Shown here: positions 29,461 through 35,812 of the stretch, piece after piece
Position numbering within the stretch: the stretch's first letter is position 1
How the letters are laid out: the number at the start of each line of letters is the position of its first letter
Source of the DNA: a virus
Strand: one strand, 5' to 3'
DNA length: 35,812 bases
Virus record (IMG/VR): IMGVR_UViG_3300034152_000396
Span: 1 to 35,812 of that record
Notes under the pieces: generated by a model
Seen by the model: only the letters and a program-made list of their open reading frames with translations
Databases searched by the model: none
What the model was told of the DNA's origin: nothing
Position numbers and translations under genes: made by a program

Positions 29461-30087
29461 TTACGGCAGGGTGTCAGCCCGGCACAATCGGAACCAGAAA
29501 GCGGGAAGCCTCACTCCGGCCGAGCAGTCGAGCGTCCAGGAGAGCACTGCGTTCCCTGCGACTGCGAACGTGCTCTCCGGCCAGTCATAAATGCCGCCGG
29601 CCGAGAACACGTGCTCGAACAGCTTGACGGCGGCATCATCGTCAGCAACCGTCCGGAAGCAACGCAGAGTGCAAGCTACCGCGCCGGTGAATCCTGAGAC
29701 AGTCCCGCCCAAGCCCATAACGCGCGAATCGTGGTGGACCGGAACGCCCGCGCTCAACGTCGCCGCATGCCCGGCACCCGTAGTGTCCATCGGGATTCCG
29801 TTCGGCGAGAACCGGAGAAAACCAGACGAGTGCGAGGTCGAGTTCCGAGCGATCTGGATCGGGGCTGAACTTGTGATGTAGCGTGAGTGCGTGGTGTCAT
29901 AGTCAGCCACTCGTCGCGTGAGTTGATGGATCCAGCGAAATCCGGCCTGTCCCGGCGCCGTCTCTCCCTCGTACACCTTCGCCTCTTCAGCCGTCCACCC
30001 GCCGCCAGTGAGATAGAGCAGTGCACAGAGTCCGGCCAACGCCCCGAGCGCGCGCAGGATCGCGCGTGTCTTCTTTTGCGTTCTCAT
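29461..30087 (-). CDS. exported/anchored protein, 208 aa
   Basis: ATG at 30085-30087 with GGGAGG seven bases upstream; it starts three bases past the preceding stop. A signal segment (AILRALGALAGLCALLYL, residues about 9-26) follows a basic start MRTQKKTR. The mature part is beta-rich with many Ser, Thr and Gly residues (RYITSSAPIQIARNSTSHSS, GHAATLSAGVPVHHDSRV, GGTVSGFTGAVACTLRCF, GNAVLSWTLDCSAGVRL) and three or four cysteines that could pair outside the cytoplasm. Same signal-plus-beta design as the 134-aa and 139-aa proteins nearby. Function unknown. Confidence 0.7.
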   Translation of the reverse strand: MRTQKKTRAILRALGALAGLCALLYLTGGGWTAEEAKVYEGETAPGQAGFRWIHQLTRRVADYDTTHSRYITSSAPIQIARNSTSHSSGFLRFSPNGIPMDTTGAGHAATLSAGVPVHHDSRVMGLGGTVSGFTGAVACTLRCFRTVADDDAAVKLFEHVFSAGGIYDWPESTFAVAGNAVLSWTLDCSAGVRLPAFWFRLCRADTLP

Positions 30088-30089
30088 CG

Positions 30090-30509
30090 TCACGGCCTCC
30101 CATTCCAGCCGTAGATATACAAGCCGTTTGAGGTCGGGTTGGTCACGCAAAACAGCCCGATCGCACAGATGTCCGGGAGCGTAAGAGTCGCGCCGGCGGG
30201 AACCAGAAACTTGACGTAATCGTCGCCGCTGTTCGCGCTCCACACACCGTCCCATCCCGGTGAGTACATGGTGTAGACGCGCACCTCAAGCTCAGCGGTG
30301 TGTGCGTTGTAGAGCGAGAGGTGCTGGACTTCCTGGCGATTGGCCGCCGTCGAGGTCAATCCGTTGCCGGCGTAGTTGAAGTATTGGATCACCGAGTGCG
30401 CCGCCGTCACCTTGGCCGAGTTGTGATAGCTGGGATACGGACCGCTTTGTGCCAGGGCGGGCGACGCGAGCAGCGCGAGGAGCGCCGCGAGAACGAGAAA
30501 CCTAGACAC
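30090..30509 (-). CDS. exported beta-rich protein, 139 aa
   Basis: GTG at 30507-30509 with GGAGG eight bases upstream. Signal peptide FLVLAALLALLASPALAQS has a textbook AxA cleavage site after residue 21. The mature part is beta-rich and aromatic (VIQYFNYAGNGLTST, LSLYNAHTAELEVRVYTMY, VKFLVPAGATLTLP, GLYIYGWNG). It follows the large terminase, where a cytoplasmic head protein would be expected. The mature fold looks like a small virion-type beta sandwich, but the signal peptide argues that it acts outside the cytoplasm. Confidence 0.75.
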   Translation of the reverse strand: MSRFLVLAALLALLASPALAQSGPYPSYHNSAKVTAAHSVIQYFNYAGNGLTSTAANRQEVQHLSLYNAHTAELEVRVYTMYSPGWDGVWSANSGDDYVKFLVPAGATLTLPDICAIGLFCVTNPTSNGLYIYGWNGRP

Positions 30510-30514
30510 CTCCC

Positions 30515-32494
30515 CTACCTCCTCCGCCGCCAGCCTGTCATCCAGCCGGAACTCCGGCGCTTTGGCCCTTGAGTCTCCGCCGCCTGTCCCTCTTTCTGGA
30601 GTTCGCGCTGACGCCGGCGCGCCTCCAGCTTGCGCGCGATCACGTCGAACACCGGATCGAGCAGGTAGAGTGCGGCCATTGCGTAGACGCGACAGTCCAG
30701 GGCCTCGTTACGCTGCCCGGGCGGGAGCACCCATTCCGGCTTCGGGAAACCCTTTTGATATCGCATCTGCCGGCGCTCTGCGGTGAGCTGCGCAAAGTAT
30801 TCCTCCCCGTGCGCTTCGTCGATCGGGAAGTGCGTGTATCCGGGCCCGGGTTCTTTGAGCCTGAGTCGAGAGTACAGAATGGCCTTCGCCTCGTCCACCC
30901 CGACGAGAACGAGATGGACCGGGCGCCGGCTGCGTCCCCGCCGGCGCGGTTTCGCGGCCGATAGGAGCGGACGCCCACCGCCGCCCACGCCCTTGAGGGC
31001 CCACACGTTGCGGATCTCGCGGTCCCGGACGTAGCGGTACACGACGTCGTCCGAATACGAGGCGTCCACGCCCACAGCATTGACCCGGAATCGCTCCCCG
31101 CTCGCGTGCTCGTACGTCTTCTCCAGCACCTCGTCGAGCCGCTCCCAGGCTTGCGGGCGATCGGTGGGAGAGCGGATCACCCGGTAATCGAGGCTCCAGC
31201 TTTCCTCAGCCTCGCCCCAGCCCACCACCTCGATCTCTAGGCGATCAGCCTGGACGTCTACGCCGGCGGTGATGACGAGTACGCCCTCCGGCGCCTCGTG
31301 CTCGAACCGCTCCCGGCGAGAGAATAGATCCTTCGGGGCCCGCTCGCCGCGCTCCTCGAACGTCTCCGCAAGGCACGTATTCGTCCAGACTTGCAGCGCC
31401 TCGCGCCCGAGTCGCTTCGCGCGCAGGAAGTCCCGCACTCCATCCTCCCACGAGTACCACCCGAGCGGGGAGTACAGCGCGGAGAGGTGATATCCTCGCG
31501 TCCGTCCGTCGCCCTTCGCCGTCGGCACCCACCCGCCGCGGGCGAGCATGCGCGTTTTGTGGTGCTCCTGGATCTCTCGGCCGCACTCTGCACAGATCAT
31601 CCGCACCGTTTCCGGGTAGTGCTCGGTCTCATCGGCGTTCTTGTCCCAGCGCAGGCTTGCCCACGTGATTTGTTGGCGATGGTCGCAGAACGGGCACGGC
31701 ACGAGATAGATCCGCTTATCCGACGCCTCGTACCCGGCCTCGATTCGGGAGCCGCCCTTGATTGTCGGCGACGCGGCGTGGAAGATTTTGCGATTGCGCT
31801 TGTAGGTCGCCGTCCGCTTCAGACCGATCTCGACCGGGTCGCCCTCTGCGCCGGCGCTGATCGGGTAGCGGTCCTCCTCGTCGAAAAACGCGAAGCGGAT
31901 CGGCATCATCGACAACGACGCCGGCGAGTTCGCCCCCACCATCCGCACAAGCCCGCCGTCGAACTCCTTGAGACGCACGGTATTGCTGGAGTCTTTCGTG
32001 CGCGACGGCCGCACCCGCTCGCGCAGCACCTCGCACGCCTCGATCATCGGCGCAATGCGTTGCTTGCTGTACGCCTCCGCTTGCTCAAGCGTGGGCTGCA
32101 CGTAGAGCATCGGCGCCGGACAGCGGTGGATGACGTATCCGAGCCAGTTATTGCCTACCTCGGTCGCGCCGAGCTGCGTGCCCTTCATAAAGACGACGGA
32201 CTCGGTGGGATCGGACGGCGAGAGGGAATCCATAATCTCGCGCAGGTACGGCGTGCGCGAGGTGCGCCAGGGGCCGGGCTCCACGCTCGACTTGGAATCG
32301 AGGATCCGGAACTCGTCCGCCCACTCTGAGACGGTGAGAATTGGCTCTGGTTTGACGGCTGTGCGGATGCGCGTGCGTAAGCTGCGGAGCGAATCCTCCC
32401 ACAAGCCTCCGTCAGCAGGCGGGGCGGCAGTCTTGCGAGGCGTGCGCCGGCGACGGGGCGCTTTACGCCTTCGGGATTCCTTCAGTTTCGGCAA
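30515..32494 (-). CDS. terL: terminase large subunit, GpA family, 659 aa
   Basis: TTG at 32492-32494 overlaps the small subunit gene by 32 bases. It is the DNA-packaging motor and nuclease. ATPase: Walker A KGTQLGAT (residues 104-111), Walker B FAFFDEED (201-208), adenine-type motif before it. A zinc knuckle CPFC (267-270) and CAEC (301-304) lies between, as in many GpA proteins. Nuclease: acidic residues in AGVDVQADRLEI (D413), AVGVDASYSD (D477) and EALDCRVYA near residue 617. The C-terminus is very basic. The GpA type often cuts at cos sites with its Nu1-like partner, but headful cutting cannot be excluded. Confidence 0.95.
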   Translation of the reverse strand: MPKLKESRRRKAPRRRRTPRKTAAPPADGGLWEDSLRSLRTRIRTAVKPEPILTVSEWADEFRILDSKSSVEPGPWRTSRTPYLREIMDSLSPSDPTESVVFMKGTQLGATEVGNNWLGYVIHRCPAPMLYVQPTLEQAEAYSKQRIAPMIEACEVLRERVRPSRTKDSSNTVRLKEFDGGLVRMVGANSPASLSMMPIRFAFFDEEDRYPISAGAEGDPVEIGLKRTATYKRNRKIFHAASPTIKGGSRIEAGYEASDKRIYLVPCPFCDHRQQITWASLRWDKNADETEHYPETVRMICAECGREIQEHHKTRMLARGGWVPTAKGDGRTRGYHLSALYSPLGWYSWEDGVRDFLRAKRLGREALQVWTNTCLAETFEERGERAPKDLFSRRERFEHEAPEGVLVITAGVDVQADRLEIEVVGWGEAEESWSLDYRVIRSPTDRPQAWERLDEVLEKTYEHASGERFRVNAVGVDASYSDDVVYRYVRDREIRNVWALKGVGGGGRPLLSAAKPRRRGRSRRPVHLVLVGVDEAKAILYSRLRLKEPGPGYTHFPIDEAHGEEYFAQLTAERRQMRYQKGFPKPEWVLPPGQRNEALDCRVYAMAALYLLDPVFDVIARKLEARRRQRELQKEGQAAETQGPKRRSSGWMTGWRRRR

Positions 32495-33008
32495 GCTCGT
32501 CGAGTCCTCCTCGCACTTCCGCCTGGATCACACGCTCGATCTCGCGCATGTCCTTACAGCCCAGCAGATCAGGTGCGACACGGCCCGCCACCATCAGCAT
32601 GCGATTACGGAGCGCACGGAAAAACCGGAACTGCTGCGCGCCGGCGAGGTCAACCGGCACCACCCGCCGGCGGCGCTCGTCGAGATCAAGCTGCTTGATC
32701 TCAGCGTCGATCGCCGCGATCCGCGCGCGGTGCTCCGAATACGAGCCTTGTCCGTTGTTCCCGTTGCCGCCGCTCTGGACCGCGGCGCGCGCCTTGGGAT
32801 GCGACTTCGCGGGGTTGGTGTTCCGGGCCCAGTCTTTGTCCGCCTTGGCGGCGTCGATCTTGCCCCAGCGGTTGCGCGTGATCGTGCCGCGCTTCAGGGC
32901 CCGCTGCACTGCCGAGGCGCTCTGTCCGGGTAGTTTCTTGCGGCGTCGGTGCTCCGCGTAGGCGCGGACCGTACAGCCTCGCTCGGTTCGTCCCTTCGGG
33001 ACCGGCAT
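32463..33008 (-). CDS. terS: terminase small subunit, Nu1-like, 181 aa
   Basis: ATG at 33006-33008 with GGGGGC upstream. It should bind the packaging initiation site and hand DNA to TerL. The N-terminal part is a winged-helix type unit (VRAYAEHRRRKKLPGQSAS, VQRALKRGTITRNRWGKID) typical of small terminases of this kind, followed by a linker (NPAKSHPKARAAVQSGGN) and a coiled-coil-prone helix (RIAAIDAEIKQLDLDERRRR). The C-terminal part (AQQFRFFRALRNRMLMVAG) is helical. Order TerS-TerL is standard. Confidence 0.85.
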   Translation of the reverse strand: MPVPKGRTERGCTVRAYAEHRRRKKLPGQSASAVQRALKRGTITRNRWGKIDAAKADKDWARNTNPAKSHPKARAAVQSGGNGNNGQGSYSEHRARIAAIDAEIKQLDLDERRRRVVPVDLAGAQQFRFFRALRNRMLMVAGRVAPDLLGCKDMREIERVIQAEVRGGLDELAETEGIPKA

Positions 33009-33009
33009 A

Positions 33010-33192
33010 TCAGCCCCCCGACTTCGTGACGTCCCTCGATTGCACCTCTGCCCAGTCCATCACGTCGCGCAGACGATAGCGGACCGTGTGGCCCCCGAGC
33101 TTTACGAACCGGGGCCCGCCGCCCTGGCTTCTCAGATTGCGCAGCGTGTGGGGGGATATCTGGAACAGATCGGCGACCTGCTCCGGTGTCAA
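33010..33192 (-). CDS. excisionase-like HTH protein, about 60 aa
   Basis: The domain LTPEQVADLFQISPHTLRNL.., then FVKLGGHTVRYRLRDVMDWAE is a MerR/excisionase type helix-turn-helix (HTH_17). The start is unclear. TTG at 33190-33192, twenty bases after the RusA stop, gives a 60-aa protein; the only ATG upstream in this frame (33358-33360) would add 56 low-complexity residues lying wholly over the RusA C-terminus. No integrase is present, so it is more likely a small regulator than an excisionase. It directly precedes the small terminase. Confidence 0.7.
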   Translation of the reverse strand: MTPEQVADLFQISPHTLRNLRSQGGGPRFVKLGGHTVRYRLRDVMDWAEVQSRDVTKSGG

Positions 33193-33211
33193 GTACCTAT
33201 CGGGACCGCCA

Positions 33212-33652
33212 TTATTCCCCGGCGCCGGTGCCGGGGAATCCGGCTCGCCACCATTCTCCGGCTGCTGGGACTGGCTCGATGATGAGTTCGACTCGCGGGT
33301 TTTGTTTGTCCGGCGGCGCTTTCCGAACGTCCTTCCACTCGACCTGTCGGTCGTTCCCATACGCGAACCCCTCCAGAACGTCGAGAATCAGACTCTCGTC
33401 GAGATCCGGGAGTCTGCTTGCATAGTACACAAGCGCCGTCACCTTGACGGCCTGGGGAGCCCTGAACAATGGCCGCGGGAGCCGCCGCAGTGAAAACGCG
33501 GTCTGGAGCTGCAGCCGAGCGCCAGCCACGTACGCCAATGCCTCCGCGGACTTGATACTTCTCTGGCGCCGGCGCCCGCTGCGGTCCGTAGTCCAGCCCG
33601 GCCGGCGCCGGTTCGCCTTGCTGTACGGTTGGCCCAGGATCGTGAGCGTCAG
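33212..33652 (-). CDS. rusA: RusA-family Holliday junction resolvase
   Basis: Endonuclease that cuts four-way DNA junctions to resolve branched DNA before packaging. The metal-binding acidic set is present: LPDLDESLILDVLEG with D83 and D85, and GNDRQVEW with D101; the N-terminal LTLTILGQPYSKAN and the end NPRVELIIEP also fit RusA. The start is uncertain. CTG at 33650-33652 overlaps the upstream TGA and gives 146 aa; the nearest ATG is 28 codons earlier (33734-33736) and would overlap the 64-aa gene. The final 21 residues (AGEWWRAGF..) extend past the usual end. Confidence 0.85.
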   Translation of the reverse strand: MTLTILGQPYSKANRRRPGWTTDRSGRRRQRSIKSAEALAYVAGARLQLQTAFSLRRLPRPLFRAPQAVKVTALVYYASRLPDLDESLILDVLEGFAYGNDRQVEWKDVRKAPPDKQNPRVELIIEPVPAAGEWWRAGFPGTGAGE

Positions 33653-33843
33653 AACTGGATCACAACAGCTCGCAGTGTTGGCCGCGAGAGTTCGTCCCGA
33701 TTCAGTCGCGCACGATCGGGATCGCTTGTCTGCCATCGCTTCACGTCCGGGTCCCGGGTCCATTCCGTACCTGTCCACCATTCCCGCACGGTGCCGAGAT
33801 GTCCCTCGATCGGCACGTCCCGTGCGATTGCGTATCTCGGCAC
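33649..33843 (-). CDS. hypothetical protein, 64 aa
   Basis: GTG at 33841-33843 with GGAGG five bases upstream; its TGA overlaps the start of RusA. The protein is tightly built and aromatic (TVREWWTGTEWTRDPDVKRW, TSDPDRARLNRDELS), ending in RAVVIQF. It resembles small phage proteins that often precede RusA, whose function is unknown. An alternative ATG four bases earlier reads the frame that would extend RusA, but the tryptophan-rich frame looks more like a protein. Confidence 0.7.
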   Translation of the reverse strand: MPRYAIARDVPIEGHLGTVREWWTGTEWTRDPDVKRWQTSDPDRARLNRDELSRPTLRAVVIQF

Positions 33844-33854
33844 TCATTCCTCCG

Positions 33855-33992
33855 TTACGCGAGCACGTAATCCTCGTGATCGAAAACACGCCCGAGCCAC
33901 ATACGCCACACAGCAAAATGCCGGCGTCCAGCTTTGTCTTGATAGTGACTCCGATACGTCAGCGGCACGAGCTGCTTCAGATACCATCCCAC
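33855..33992 (-). CDS. small conserved-looking protein, 45 aa
   Basis: GTG at 33990-33992 has a very strong ribosome site (GGAGGAGGG). The protein reads LKQLVPLTYRSHYQ, then RRHFAVWRMWLGRVFDHEDYVLA. This pattern (LPLTYR, FxVW+MW.G+.F) matches my memory of a family of tiny phage proteins, mostly annotated hypothetical. It is basic and aromatic and may bind nucleic acid or a partner. It falls in a gap where longer frames are absent. Confidence 0.7.
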   Translation of the reverse strand: MGWYLKQLVPLTYRSHYQDKAGRRHFAVWRMWLGRVFDHEDYVLA

Positions 33993-34008
33993 AACAGTCC
34001 CTCCTCCA

Positions 34009-34341
34009 CTATCCGAGCACTTCAGGATACGCTTGCTGGAGCGCGCAGAGAACGTCCTCGTCGCTCTGGATCGCTACCGACGTCAGTCGATACTCCGTCA
34101 CGTGTCGAACCGTGGCGCCGGTGCGATTGATCGGATGCTTCGGGTACTCCCACTTCACCTCGGCCGGAAACTCGAACTTGTGAATCTTGAAGGCCAGCGC
34201 GAGGTACCACGTCGGCCGCGGTGGGATCGCGTCGCGCTGCAGCAGCAGCGTCCCGACCTGCTTGCCGTCGAACCCGTCCAGCACCGGCACGATCACTGAG
34301 CGATGGAGTGTCTCCACCGGGCTCTCGCCTCTTGTTTTCAC
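34009..34341 (-). CDS. hypothetical protein, 110 aa
   Basis: GTG at 34339-34341 overlaps the TGA of the upstream gene, with GAGGGACT as ribosome site. The chain is beta-rich: ETLHRSVIVPVLDGFDGKQV, TWYLALAFKIHKFEFPAEVKW, TGATVRHVTEYRLTSVAI. The final helix (DEDVLCALQQAYPEVLG) is acidic. No export signal and no known family. It belongs to the early run that ends in RusA. Confidence 0.75.
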   Translation of the reverse strand: MKTRGESPVETLHRSVIVPVLDGFDGKQVGTLLLQRDAIPPRPTWYLALAFKIHKFEFPAEVKWEYPKHPINRTGATVRHVTEYRLTSVAIQSDEDVLCALQQAYPEVLG

Positions 34342-34610
34342 AGTCCCTCTTTCTTGTCTGGTTTCTCGACGATATCAATCGGTGTGCCGGCAGCCTTCGC
34401 GGCCTGGAATACGGCACGATCCACGCCGCGCGCGAGCACCTGGAAAAATACGCCCATGAGGTCAGCAAGCGTCGGCTCCGCTCCCCCCGACACGAGCAGG
34501 CGGCGATTGGCGGCCTCGATCTTCTGCCGCATCTCCGTCTCAACGGGCCCGATGATTCGCCCGATCGGAGCCCCCGGCTTGCCGTCCCCATCGCCTCCGG
34601 ATTTCTTCAC
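34338..34610 (-). CDS. hypothetical protein, 90 aa
   Basis: GTG at 34608-34610 follows AGGAGG by five bases; a GTG two codons earlier is possible. The first 20 residues are Gly/Lys-rich and disordered. Residues about 18-75 are helical (GPVETEMRQKIEAANRRLLV, TLADLMGVFFQVLARGVDRAVFQAAKA); the tail DIVEKPDKKEGL is charged. Unknown. It lies directly after the DUF2303-like gene. Confidence 0.7.
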   Translation of the reverse strand: MKKSGGDGDGKPGAPIGRIIGPVETEMRQKIEAANRRLLVSGGAEPTLADLMGVFFQVLARGVDRAVFQAAKAAGTPIDIVEKPDKKEGL

Positions 34611-34619
34611 TTCCACCTC

Positions 34620-35333
34620 CTACGCGAGGACTTTCAGCTCCTCCGGTACAGCCTCACGGAGCCAGGCGGCCACGCGCTTGACTGCCTCCAGCTTCCAGGC
34701 GCCGCCATCAGCCTCGAACAGCGCGACGGCCAGCCTCTCGCCTTGCTTGCGAACACGCACGACGAACAGAGACTCCGGCTGATCGACTTCCCGGAAAGTC
34801 CGGAACGGAGCCAGCGAGATCGGACTCGGTAGATCACGGCGATCAGCAAGCGCGACGCCGGCCGCGGCAGTCACCCGCTGCGTCACCCCATCGTCCATAT
34901 GCGTCTGGATCTCGTCCGCCGTCATCGTGCCGAGCGCCTTCAGGAGTGCCGCGCGTTGCGTGGTGTCCACAAAGAGTGTTTGGATCCCGATCAGCGCGTT
35001 CTCCTGATCTTGCCACTCATCGAATGGGAAACCTTCCTCCTGGAGTTCGGCGCCGGCAAGAAACTCCCGCTTGCGATCGAGTGGGTGAAGTTCCGAAAGC
35101 AACCCCACGACTGACGGTTGCGCGACGTGAAGGACATGCTCGGTGAGGTTCGGTTTGTCGATGCCGGAGCGGATATAGTCCACGAGTCCGGTCAGTGTCC
35201 GGAAAGGTAACGTGGGAGCCCGTGGCTCCTCGATCGGTCTCAGATTGCGGACCGTGTAGTGCCGCTCCCCGATCTCGATTTCCGGATCGTCCGTCAGCTT
35301 TACTATTTGCTGGATCGCTTCGGCCTCCATCAT
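34620..35333 (-). CDS. DUF2303/YfdQ-like protein, 237 aa
   Basis: ATG at 35331-35333 overlaps the preceding TGA, with GGTGGGG upstream. Residues 10-60 read IQQIVKLTDDPEIEIGERHYTVRNL.. then EEPRAPTLPFRTLTGLVDYI, and residues 75-120 include HVAQPSVVGLLSE and DRKREFLAGAEL; this matches the DUF2303 family of phage and prophage proteins (YfdQ in E. coli). The C-terminal half (PISLAPFRTFREV, ESLFVVRVRKQGERLAVALFE, AWKLEAVKRVAAWL) is the second family block. Function is not established; these genes usually lie in phage early operons beside the partner found here at 35330. Confidence 0.85.
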   Translation of the reverse strand: MMEAEAIQQIVKLTDDPEIEIGERHYTVRNLRPIEEPRAPTLPFRTLTGLVDYIRSGIDKPNLTEHVLHVAQPSVVGLLSELHPLDRKREFLAGAELQEEGFPFDEWQDQENALIGIQTLFVDTTQRAALLKALGTMTADEIQTHMDDGVTQRVTAAAGVALADRRDLPSPISLAPFRTFREVDQPESLFVVRVRKQGERLAVALFEADGGAWKLEAVKRVAAWLREAVPEELKVLA

Positions 35334-35659
35334 TCCCCACCGCCTTTCACCGTCGTGAACGCCTCTAGCTGGTTCGGATCACGTCCCAAGGCGACGCGAC
35401 GTCCCCCATGCTCCACGAGATGGACAACCGCCGCCTGCGGTTTGAGTCCGGCCAGCTTTGACTTGCAGTCGATCACCACGCCGGCGGCGTCGCGGCTCTC
35501 CGCCGGCTGCAAGGTGATCTTGAGAGTGATCGTACGCGGCGCAACGGCTTGGGTGTTCGGATCGTCGATATCCGCGAGCACCTGCAGCAGCTCGCGATCG
35601 AACATCTCACATGCCGCACCGCCGCCGATCGTCTCCAATCCCACAGGTTCCAGCTTCAT
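35330..35659 (-). CDS. replication-terminator-family-like protein, 109 aa
   Basis: ATG at 35657-35659 with AAAGGGGG upstream is chosen over the GTG at 35686 and the ATG at 35674. The chain fits a family often annotated replication terminator protein in phages: LETIGGGAACEMFDRELLQVLADIDDPNT, ITLKITLQPAESRDAAGVVIDCKSKLAG, and a C-terminal VVHLVEHGGRRVALGR. The annotation in databases is not backed by function that I know of. It is directly coupled to the DUF2303-like gene, an arrangement seen from memory in other phages. Confidence 0.75.
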   Translation of the reverse strand: MKLEPVGLETIGGGAACEMFDRELLQVLADIDDPNTQAVAPRTITLKITLQPAESRDAAGVVIDCKSKLAGLKPQAAVVHLVEHGGRRVALGRDPNQLEAFTTVKGGGE

Positions 35660-35671
35660 CGTTCCCCCTTT

Positions 35672-35812
35672 CATCCCCTCGGTCACGTTCCGGAGGTGTT
35701 AGTCAGCATTAGGTCAGGACCGGCCGTCGCGAGGGCTCGCAACGCCTGGGCTGCCTCTTCGGCTGTCACGCCGGTCTGGCTCACGACCCGCGCCATATTG
35801 ACGACACGCTCC
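35672..35812. repeat. 141-bp terminal direct repeat, copy 2
   Basis: Identical copy of bases 1-141; it begins two bases after GTTCCCCCTTT at the contig end. See copy 1. It should be removed when the genome is treated as a circle. Confidence 0.95.
35683..35812 (-). CDS. partial copy of the 81-aa gene at 12-257 (contig overlap)
   Basis: The last 43 codons of the 81-aa hypothetical protein, stop TGA at 35683-35685, cut by the end of the contig. It is the same gene as 12-257, not a second locus. Confidence 0.9.
   Translation of the reverse strand, partial: ERVVNMARVVSQTGVTAEEAAQALRALATAGPDLMLTNTSGT

Noticed and set aside
33010-33360. 116-aa version of the HTH protein from the upstream ATG
   Set aside because: The extra 56 residues are low-complexity and lie over the C-terminus of RusA in another frame.
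1-35671. Integrase, CI-type repressor or attachment site
   Set aside because: No tyrosine or serine recombinase motifs and no long repressor-like gene seen; temperate lifestyle is not supported.

Overview
The window is the complete genome of a tailed bacteriophage with siphovirus-type morphology, assembled as a circle. Bases 35672-35812 repeat bases 1-141 exactly, so the unique genome is 35,671 bp and the 81-codon gene at 12-257 is cut at the arbitrary contig ends. The DNA is GC-rich, start codons are often GTG or TTG, Shine-Dalgarno sites are strong, and TAG is the commonest stop. The host cannot be named from the sequence. A Sec/M15-endolysin/TerL-GpA style genome with lambda-like head genes suggests a high-GC bacterium, probably Gram-negative, but this is inference. 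I see no integrase, CI-like repressor or partition system, so nothing supports a temperate life cycle.

Layout. Almost everything is read on the minus strand, from about 8233 down through 1, across the circle junction to 35671, and on down to 10348. The only plus-strand unit is six short genes at 8390-10156. Early/replication block (minus, 8233 to 1, then 35659 to 33212): two conserved phage proteins of unknown function, one split by an in-frame amber codon; a ribbon-helix-helix regulator; a winged-helix replication initiator with iteron-like repeats and an AT-rich patch inside its gene (candidate origin); an HNH protein; several exported or membrane proteins, including a 454-residue secreted protein; a gene pair related to DUF2303/YfdQ and the so-called replication terminator family; and a RusA-type Holliday junction resolvase. 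An excisionase-like HTH gene then leads into DNA packaging.

Late block (minus, 33008 to 10432): terminase small and large (GpA family) subunits, a fused gpW-like connector, lambda-type portal, a fused prohead protease and HK97-fold capsid protein, lambda FII/Z/U-like head-tail joining genes, major tail protein, two chaperone frames joined by a probable -1 frameshift, tape measure, distal tail and fibre proteins, and an M15 peptidase endolysin. Four proteins with N-terminal export or membrane signals are interleaved with the head genes. The block ends in a tRNA gene with a CAU anticodon and initiator-type features.

Regulation. The replication operon promoter (TTGACA on minus at 6432-6437) overlaps a palindrome built from GGTTGACC, and the same GGTTGACC word is repeated in tandem in the promoter of the plus-strand operon (8304-8332). 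This points to one shared regulator, possibly the RHH protein. A 300-bp intergenic stretch just upstream of the replication promoter is an unusual degenerate pentamer (GGCNN) array. Hairpins mark the convergent ends of the two transcription units and several junctions inside the late operon.
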